A stretch of DNA of 64,000 nucleotides. Source: DASPSR01 sp035516175 (GTDB lineage: Bacteria; Nitrospirota; UBA9217). Position 1 is the stretch's first letter; every line of letters starts with the position of its first letter. The translations under genes and the position numbers were made by a program. Shown piece by piece: positions 58,402-64,000 of this stretch. The DNA lies in contig DATJAO010000027.1 in assembly GCA_035516175.1 (NCBI GenBank), positions 60,478-124,477 on the forward strand. Reading direction: 5' to 3'. The notes beneath the pieces were generated by a model. It was not told the DNA's origin. It saw only the letters and a list, made by a program, of their open reading frames with translations, and made no database searches.

Positions 58402-60279
58402 ATGATAGTCAGGATGTCAAAGGTTGAAATCGTTGGGGCGAAAGGTCTGCTCCAAGAAGTGCTTTCCCTGCTCAGAGAACTCGGTATATTACAGATCGAG
58501 CCCGCCACGGTTGGATTTATAGAGGAGGGGAGGGAGCACGACATACGGTCCTTCATGCCCGACCAAAAAGAGATGGCCGAACGGCTTTTCCTCGAGAACC
58601 TTCTCCAGAAGATCGATGAGCTTTTTTCCTATCTTCCGAAACAGCCGGTGCGGAAAAGCTATCTAGAACCCCGGTCGATTATAGATACCATAGCAAAAAC
58701 CCTGGAACGACATGTCGTGAACGCCAGGGAACTTTTCGAACGGCGTGAGGCACTCCGGAAGGAGCGGTCCGAACTTGACCGGTATGCTATCTTCCTCGGC
58801 ACGCTCGCTTCGCTCGTTGAGAGCACCCGCGAAACTCCGGACCTCGAATTCATCGGACTCACCATACGGGAACCTGAAATGGTCGAGCATTTGCGGGAAG
58901 CCATTTCCCGAATCACCGACTGGAAATTTGAACTTATGACCGAGATTGCGGAGGATGGAACACTCGTGGGGCTCATAACCGTGGAAAAGGACCTAGCCGA
59001 TAAGGTGAAGAAATCGCTGAGCGACGAACACGTTCCGGAGCTTGTCTTCCCGCCATCCTTCAGCGGTCTCTCATTCTCCGAGAAGGTTGCCTACGTCAAG
59101 AAACGGATTGTGGAGGTATCCGCGGAGTTGGAGTGGACCAATACTCAGCAAACACGGTTTGCTCAACGGTGGATCCCGATCTACCAGGCCGTGAAGGAGT
59201 GGATCAACGACCAGTTGTCGCTGCTCGCGGCGACAACGGCTACGTTCGAGACGCGATTGTGTTTTTTTATCAATGGATGGATGTCTTCCCAGGATGTGGA
59301 TAAACTGAGAAAAAAACTGGTTGAATCGTTCAAGGGCGACGTTGTCCTGGAGGAGAAGGAAATGCGCGAGGAGGACCTTGAACGGGTTCCGATCATTTTG
59401 AAGAACCCCCCATACTTCAAGCCCTTTGAGCTCTTCACCAGCCTCCTGCCGCTGCCGGCGTACACATCATACGACCCGACGCCGTTCATCGGGATATTCT
59501 TCCCCATCTTCTTCGGCATGATACTCGGGGATGCTGGATATGGTCTGTTCCTCTGCTTATGTTCCTACCTGTTGATGAGGAAGTTCAGACGGCCAAGTAT
59601 GGTCTGGGAGGGGGCCAAGATCCTGTTGATAGCCTCGCTCTATTCGATTTTCTTCGGCATCCTTTTCGGCGAGTTCTTCGGCGACCTTCCTGAGCGGCTT
59701 TTTCATCTCAAGCCCATCTGCATCGAGCGACGCGAGGCCGTTATCCCGATGCTCTATTTCGCGCTCACTGTGGGCGTCGCCCATATCCTCCTGGGATTGC
59801 TACTCGGTGCCATAACGGGCTTCAAAAAACATGAGAAAAAGGAAGCTACATACAAGATCCTCAGCATATTCATCATTATCGCCATGATCGCCGTTCTCGC
59901 CTCGTTCTTCGGCCTATTCCCGGCAGTGCTCGCACGGCCGATCATCATCCTGATCCTTTTCCTTACGCCGGTCCTGTTCTTCACCGGAGGCCTGCTGGCC
60001 CCGCTCGAGCTCCTAAAGACCATTGGCAACATCATCTCCTATGTCAGGATCATGGCAATCGGGCTCACCTCTGTGCTGCTTGCCTTTGTTGCAAACCGCC
60101 TCGGCGGTGCGACAGGAGACATCGTGACCGGTCTGGTGGTCGCGGGATTGCTCCATCTGCTCAATATCGTCCTCGGGGTCTTCTCCCCGACTATACACTC
60201 GCTCCGTCTCCATTACGTCGAGTTTTTCAGCAAGTTCATCGAGCACGGGGGGAGAAAGTTCGAGCCGCTCAAAAAATGA
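58402..60279 (+). CDS. V/A-type ATPase subunit I (a subunit)
   Basis: 625 residues from the ATG at 58402. The cytoplasmic half (1 to about 335) has the long helical arms; the membrane half (about 350-620) has seven or eight helices with FFGMILGDAGYGLFL near 372 and the Arg-containing YVRIMAIGLTSVLLAF near 548, the half-channel facing the c-ring. It forms the ion path with subunit K. Confidence 0.92.
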   Translation: MIVRMSKVEIVGAKGLLQEVLSLLRELGILQIEPATVGFIEEGREHDIRSFMPDQKEMAERLFLENLLQKIDELFSYLPKQPVRKSYLEPRSIIDTIAKTLERHVVNARELFERREALRKERSELDRYAIFLGTLASLVESTRETPDLEFIGLTIREPEMVEHLREAISRITDWKFELMTEIAEDGTLVGLITVEKDLADKVKKSLSDEHVPELVFPPSFSGLSFSEKVAYVKKRIVEVSAELEWTNTQQTRFAQRWIPIYQAVKEWINDQLSLLAATTATFETRLCFFINGWMSSQDVDKLRKKLVESFKGDVVLEEKEMREEDLERVPIILKNPPYFKPFELFTSLLPLPAYTSYDPTPFIGIFFPIFFGMILGDAGYGLFLCLCSYLLMRKFRRPSMVWEGAKILLIASLYSIFFGILFGEFFGDLPERLFHLKPICIERREAVIPMLYFALTVGVAHILLGLLLGAITGFKKHEKKEATYKILSIFIIIAMIAVLASFFGLFPAVLARPIIILILFLTPVLFFTGGLLAPLELLKTIGNIISYVRIMAIGLTSVLLAFVANRLGGATGDIVTGLVVAGLLHLLNIVLGVFSPTIHSLRLHYVEFFSKFIEHGGRKFEPLKK

Positions 60280-60418
60280 ACGGTTGACCCTACGGGGAGG
60301 AGCGGGAATGTGCCGACCGTAGATTGCCACTTCTCATAGCACGGCCAGTTGTCATGGACAGTAAAATTGCGCAGCAGATAGAGAGCGAACATATAAAATA
60401 TAAAAAGGAGGAATTGCC

Positions 60419-60643
60419 ATGAATTACGAAAAGGTACTTATTGCATTCAGTGCGGCTCTGGCAATCGGTCTTACCGCGCTGGCTACAGCCTGGGCGCAGG
60501 GGAGAATCGGGTCAGCAGGTGCGGGTTCGCTTGCGGAGAAACCCGAGCTGACCGGTACCATCGTTATTCTTGTCGCTATTCCCGAGACCATGGTGATCCT
60601 CGGCTTCGTGATTGCGACGATGATCCTCTTCACGGTGAAATAG
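60419..60643 (+). CDS. V/A-type ATPase subunit K (c-ring proteolipid)
   Basis: 74 residues with two membrane helices, half the size of the duplicated eukaryotic or enterococcal NtpK. The ion-carrying Glu is in ILVAIPETMVILGF in the second helix. The Gly/Ala-rich first helix includes AIGLTALATAWAQG. AAGGAGG precedes the start. The ion (H+ or Na+) cannot be decided from inspection. Confidence 0.88.
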   Translation: MNYEKVLIAFSAALAIGLTALATAWAQGRIGSAGAGSLAEKPELTGTIVILVAIPETMVILGFVIATMILFTVK

Positions 60644-60644
60644 T

Positions 60645-61220
60645 ATGGGAAGCAAAGAGTTAGTTGAATCGCTCCGGAGAGCGGCAGACGAAAGGATCAA
60701 GCTGATCTGGCAGGAGACGGAGGGCGAGGCCGAAAAGGTCAGGGAAGAGGTCTCCCACAAGCTCGATCAGCTCCGTGAAAACTGTTCACGGACGGCGTCG
60801 CTGGCGGTTACGGCTGCTCAGGTGTCCGCCGTTTCCGAGGCGAACAACCGCTCGCGGACACGCCTTCTTACGGCCGAAAAGGCGCTTTCGGAACGTCTTT
60901 ATTCTGTTGCCCTGTCTTCCCTGCTGCGTTTGAGAGGCAGTGATTACCGTGAGGTATTCGGGAGAATGGCCCGGGAGCTTCCGCTCCTTGCCTGGAAGAT
61001 AGTGAGGGTGAACCCCGAGGACGCCGGACTTGCAGAAAGTATTTTTACCGGTGCCGAAATCATTCCGGACAAAGCTATTACGGGCGGAGTGGACGCGATG
61101 ACGGACGGAGGGAAGATCAGGGTCATCAACACGTTCGAAAAGAGGCTCGAGAGGGCGTGGGTGGATATGCTTCCCGAACTGCTCAAGATAATCTATGATG
61201 TTGTAGAGGAAAGCCCGTGA
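60645..61220 (+). CDS. V/A-type ATPase subunit E (peripheral stalk)
   Basis: 191 residues: an N-terminal charged coiled coil (about 1-90) and a compact C-terminal domain with GGVDAMTDGGKIRVINTFEKR near 145-165, typical of subunit E. It starts one base after the subunit K stop and its end overlaps subunit C by 4 bp. Confidence 0.88.
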   Translation: MGSKELVESLRRAADERIKLIWQETEGEAEKVREEVSHKLDQLRENCSRTASLAVTAAQVSAVSEANNRSRTRLLTAEKALSERLYSVALSSLLRLRGSDYREVFGRMARELPLLAWKIVRVNPEDAGLAESIFTGAEIIPDKAITGGVDAMTDGGKIRVINTFEKRLERAWVDMLPELLKIIYDVVEESP

Positions 61221-62215
61221 GTGTCGTTGCCCAGATGAAGAGGCGCCATATGGACCTCCTTGTGTATCCCGAGGACAGAGGGTATCCGACCGACTACCTT
61301 TTGTCAAGGATCAAAGGCAGGAGAGGACAGCTAATCAGGGACTGGCGGCCCCTCGTCTACGATGCCGCTCCGCTTGAATCCCTTTCCTCCTCACGGTACC
61401 GGGGTCTCATAAGCATTAAATCTCCGGATGCTGTCTGGAGATATCTTGTACAGGAATATCGGTGGGTATATGTCCAGATGAACGGGGCGCTGCGGCGCAT
61501 ATTCTACCCCTTCTTCCTATACACGGAACTCAGGACAATCTTTATCTGTCTTCGGCACTTGAAGGAAAAAAGCGCATGGAGGACGGATGAGCTCCTTGCC
61601 GCCAGTTTGCTCTCGGAAGAGATCAAGACGGTCCTTGCAACGAGTGCGGACATTTCCGCCGCTATTTCAGGAATCGAACGCATCTTTCGAGCTGTTTCCC
61701 CGAATTTCGGAGGGATTAGGGGACTCCTGGATGAAGAGGGTTTGCGCGGGATCGAGCAGCGTTTGACAAATACATATCTGGTTCATACCATGGGTACGGA
61801 CCTGAATCCTCTGATACGCGATCTTTTCTCCCGCATCATCGATTCACGGAACATCATGAGCCTGTTTAAATATCAGCGACTGAATAGCAAAGCAGCGCCG
61901 GTCTTCATCCCGGGCGGCAGCATTGCCGTGGCTAGGCTCCAGGAGATCATCAAAAAAGATGATATCTCTGCTGTTTCTAACCTGATCCGGGAACTCGCGG
62001 GGATAAAAGCAGACACGCCGAACCCCACGCTCATAGAGAGTTCCCTGTATAAGGGGATTACGCAGTTCTTACGGAAGAGGGGAAAGAACCCCTTCGGAGC
62101 CGAACCGATCATGGATTACCTGTGGCGTTGCTCAATAGAGGCAATGAACCTTGGTGTCCTGTTCTACGGAAAGGACCTGGAGCGTGACGTCATTACGGCG
62201 GAGCTGGTACATTGA
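61217..62215 (+). CDS. V/A-type ATPase subunit C (central-stalk socket, d-like)
   Basis: 332 residues, all-helical, in the position of subunit C between E and F. Segments such as YPTDYLLSRIKGRR and NIMSLFKYQRLNSKA (the R-N-I-M-S-x-F-K-x-x family element) fit V-ATPase C/d. It joins the rotor to the K ring. Confidence 0.82.
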   Translation: MSVVAQMKRRHMDLLVYPEDRGYPTDYLLSRIKGRRGQLIRDWRPLVYDAAPLESLSSSRYRGLISIKSPDAVWRYLVQEYRWVYVQMNGALRRIFYPFFLYTELRTIFICLRHLKEKSAWRTDELLAASLLSEEIKTVLATSADISAAISGIERIFRAVSPNFGGIRGLLDEEGLRGIEQRLTNTYLVHTMGTDLNPLIRDLFSRIIDSRNIMSLFKYQRLNSKAAPVFIPGGSIAVARLQEIIKKDDISAVSNLIRELAGIKADTPNPTLIESSLYKGITQFLRKRGKNPFGAEPIMDYLWRCSIEAMNLGVLFYGKDLERDVITAELVH

Positions 62216-62532
62216 AGAAGATTGCCGTCATAACCCCTCCTGATTCAAAGTACGGATTCAGCCTAGGCGGCATCCCCCAGTTTGTCTCGGAGCCACACGA
62301 CTTGGAAGAAACGCTGAAGAACGTCATGGCCGACCCCGATAACGGGCTGGTCATCATTGATGAGCGCATGATCAACGGTGTGACCGAGGAGCGGTTGCAT
62401 GAGCTTGAACAAGGGTGGCAAGGGATACTCCTCGTCCTCCCGTCACCCGTGAAGCCCCCGGCCGAGATCGAAGATTATGCGGCGCGTCTGATCAGGCGCG
62501 CGATCGGATATCATGTGAGGCTTAAATTATGA
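62212..62532 (+). CDS. V/A-type ATPase subunit F
   Basis: 106 residues. Strand-helix pattern KKIAVITPPDSKYGFSLGGI ... GLVIIDERMI ... LLVLPSP matches subunit F, the small rotor subunit regulating the catalytic head. It overlaps subunits C and A by 4 bp on each side. Confidence 0.88.
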   Translation: MKKIAVITPPDSKYGFSLGGIPQFVSEPHDLEETLKNVMADPDNGLVIIDERMINGVTEERLHELEQGWQGILLVLPSPVKPPAEIEDYAARLIRRAIGYHVRLKL

Positions 62533-64000
62533 ACGGCATGAACGGTAAGATACAGGGCATATCTGGACCGACGGTGGTGGTTGACCTCAAAGGACTTAAA
62601 CTCTATGAACGGGTCTACGTGGGCAACGCCATGCTGACAGGTGAAGTCGTGCGGATCGAGGAGAACAGGACCGTGATCCAGATTTATGAAGATACACGCG
62701 GCCTTGCCGTGGGAGAACCCGTCAAGGGTGTAGGCATGCCGCTTACGGTCCGGCTCGGGCCGGGGCTTCTGGGCGGGATGTTTGATGGTCTTCAGAGGCC
62801 TCTCGAACGGCTAAAGGAGGATATGGGGCCTTTCATTACGGGGGGCAAGGAGATCTATGCCCTTGATTACATGCGCCGATGGGAGTTCACGCCTTTCCTG
62901 AAAAAAGGGGACACGCCGTCCTTCGGGACCATCATGGGTTCCGTTGATGAGGGCGCTTTCAAGCATTATATCATGTGCGGAGCAGAAGCGGGCAGAACGG
63001 TCGCCAGCGTCGTTGACGGCGCTAGCATAAGCCTGAACGAGCCTCTCGGGGAATTTGAGGATGGCCAGGATATTCCGGGCTGCCACGAGTGGCCCGTACG
63101 GCTCGCGCGGCCTTACCGGAGAAAGTTCGCTCCGGCCGAGCCGCTGGTGACCGGGCAGCGGAGCATCGACTTCCTGTTCCCCCTGGCGCGGGGAGGCACC
63201 GCGATCATCCCTGGGGGGTTCGGGACGGGCAAGACCATTCTTGAGCAGGCTGTGGCGAAGTTTGCAGATGTTGACATCGTCGTGTATGTCGGGTGCGGCG
63301 AACGAGGCAACGAGATGGCCGACATGATCGCCGAGTTCGGGGAACTCCAGGATCCGTGGACCAAGCGGCCGCTGCGGGAAAGGACCGTCCTCGTGGTCAA
63401 CACCTCGAACATGCCGGTTGCCGCGCGCGAAGCCTCGATCTACACTGCTGTCACGATGGCGGAATACTACCGGGACATGGGGTATCACGTCTTGTTCCTC
63501 GCTGACAGCCTTTCGCGCTGGGCAGAGGCCCTGCGGGAGATATCCGCGTCCCTTGAAGAGATGCCCGGCGAGGAAGGATATCCCACGTACCTTGCCTCAC
63601 GCCTGTCCGGGTTCATGGAGCGCGCCGGTGTGGTCGAGACGATGAACGGCAAGATTGGATCACTCAGCATGCTCCTGTCTGTTTCGCCTCCCGGCGGCGA
63701 CTTCACCGAGCCGGTCACCCAGGCATGCCTTAGAACGACCGGCGTTTTCCTCATGCTCGACACATCCCTGGCGCACGGGAGGCACTTCCCCGCCATCAAC
63801 TGGTTCCAGAGCTATTCCCTCTACGGGAAAGACGCTGCCGAACATTATCACCAGAAGGTAGATCCCGATTGGGCGAAACTGCTCCAGCGTTGCCGGCAGA
63901 TCCTGCAGGAAGAGGAAACGCTCCGGGAAGTGGCGGAGATCGTCGGGGCAGAGGGACTGCAGGACACGGACCGCTTGCTCATGCACGTGGCGGAGCGGCT
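62529..64000 (+). CDS. V/A-type ATPase catalytic subunit A (cut by window edge)
   Basis: 490 codons are present and the frame is open to the right edge. The beta-barrel start (GKIQGISGPTVVVDLKG), the non-homologous insertion, and the catalytic core with Walker A GGFGTGKT near residue 233, GCGERGNEM near 256 and LADSLSRWAEALREIS near 325 are those of subunit A. About 90-100 residues should be missing. Subunits B and D presumably follow outside the window. Confidence 0.95.
   Translation, partial: MNGMNGKIQGISGPTVVVDLKGLKLYERVYVGNAMLTGEVVRIEENRTVIQIYEDTRGLAVGEPVKGVGMPLTVRLGPGLLGGMFDGLQRPLERLKEDMGPFITGGKEIYALDYMRRWEFTPFLKKGDTPSFGTIMGSVDEGAFKHYIMCGAEAGRTVASVVDGASISLNEPLGEFEDGQDIPGCHEWPVRLARPYRRKFAPAEPLVTGQRSIDFLFPLARGGTAIIPGGFGTGKTILEQAVAKFADVDIVVYVGCGERGNEMADMIAEFGELQDPWTKRPLRERTVLVVNTSNMPVAAREASIYTAVTMAEYYRDMGYHVLFLADSLSRWAEALREISASLEEMPGEEGYPTYLASRLSGFMERAGVVETMNGKIGSLSMLLSVSPPGGDFTEPVTQACLRTTGVFLMLDTSLAHGRHFPAINWFQSYSLYGKDAAEHYHQKVDPDWAKLLQRCRQILQEEETLREVAEIVGAEGLQDTDRLLMHVAER

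Overview
The window reads as a piece of chromosome from an anaerobic or microaerophilic Gram-negative bacterium. Genes are moderately GC-rich and the intergenic DNA is AT-rich. No tRNA, rRNA, CRISPR array or complete transposon is visible. The mixture of gene types suggests Nitrospirota or a Desulfuromonadia/Desulfobacterota relative: a GSU3473-family protein, a DUF4912 plus GH57 branching-enzyme pair, DsrM/DsrK-like redox proteins, nine-heme cytochrome c, V/A-type ATPase, a HesB-like selenoprotein, many sigma-54 regulators and menaquinone methylation. This placement is inference from gene content.

Layout. 1-4.6 kb: HAD hydrolase (cut by the edge), STAS and PilZ proteins, a short-chain dehydrogenase, a nitroreductase relic, and a DUF362-ferredoxin protein. 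5.1-8.5 kb: MarR regulator, DsrE2-like protein, TusA, DsrM/NarI-like cytochrome b and DsrK/HdrD-like Fe-S protein, a probable sulfane-sulfur/thiol redox module linked to the quinone pool. 8.9-14.3 kb: DUF4253 protein, a Lys/Ala-rich exported protein, a decayed rhodanese-rubrerythrin gene, then FixH-like lipoprotein, sensor kinase, NtrC-type regulator and HMA metal-binding protein. 14.3-17.4 kb: class II aldolase, a conserved hypothetical protein and ApbE. 17.4-21.5 kb: an arsenic operon with permease, frameshifted thioredoxin-like gene, ArsR, an ArsC-ACR3 fusion and a metallophosphoesterase. 21.7-24.3 kb: an IscA/HesB-like selenoprotein with in-frame UGA and a SECIS-like hairpin, followed by SufC and SufB. 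24.7-33.5 kb: a Ser/Thr phosphorylation module (PP2C phosphatase, VWA protein, FHA protein, VWA-FHA membrane protein, kinase), a GSU3473 protein and an FHA-containing sigma-54 activator. 33.5-43.9 kb: FabF relic, DUF4912 and GH57 proteins, GlcD, an L,D-transpeptidase and an inactive-looking paralogue, an HD hydrolase, alanine dehydrogenase and two membrane proteins. 44-51 kb: LysM protein, NtrY-like kinase, rhodanese, Ogg2-type DNA glycosylase and an alpha/beta hydrolase. 51.2-56.1 kb (minus strand): a five-gene operon of nine-heme cytochrome c, cytochrome b, MenG/UbiE, an unknown protein and a B12-binding radical SAM enzyme. 56.2-57.2 kb: HTH/zinc-ribbon protein and VOC protein. 58.1-64 kb: V/A-type ATPase genes G/H, I, K, E, C, F and A (A cut by the right edge).

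Most notable: the selenoprotein hidden by a UGA codon; the ArsC-ACR3 fusion that keeps an internal ribosome-binding site and GTG start; the MarR-DsrE2-TusA-DsrM-DsrK cluster; a two-gene counterpart of the Geobacter CbcL quinol oxidase; a repeated layout in which the -10 box lies 6-7 nt from the start codon, suggesting leaderless mRNAs; and two copies of a short hairpin element resembling an IS200/IS605 right end.
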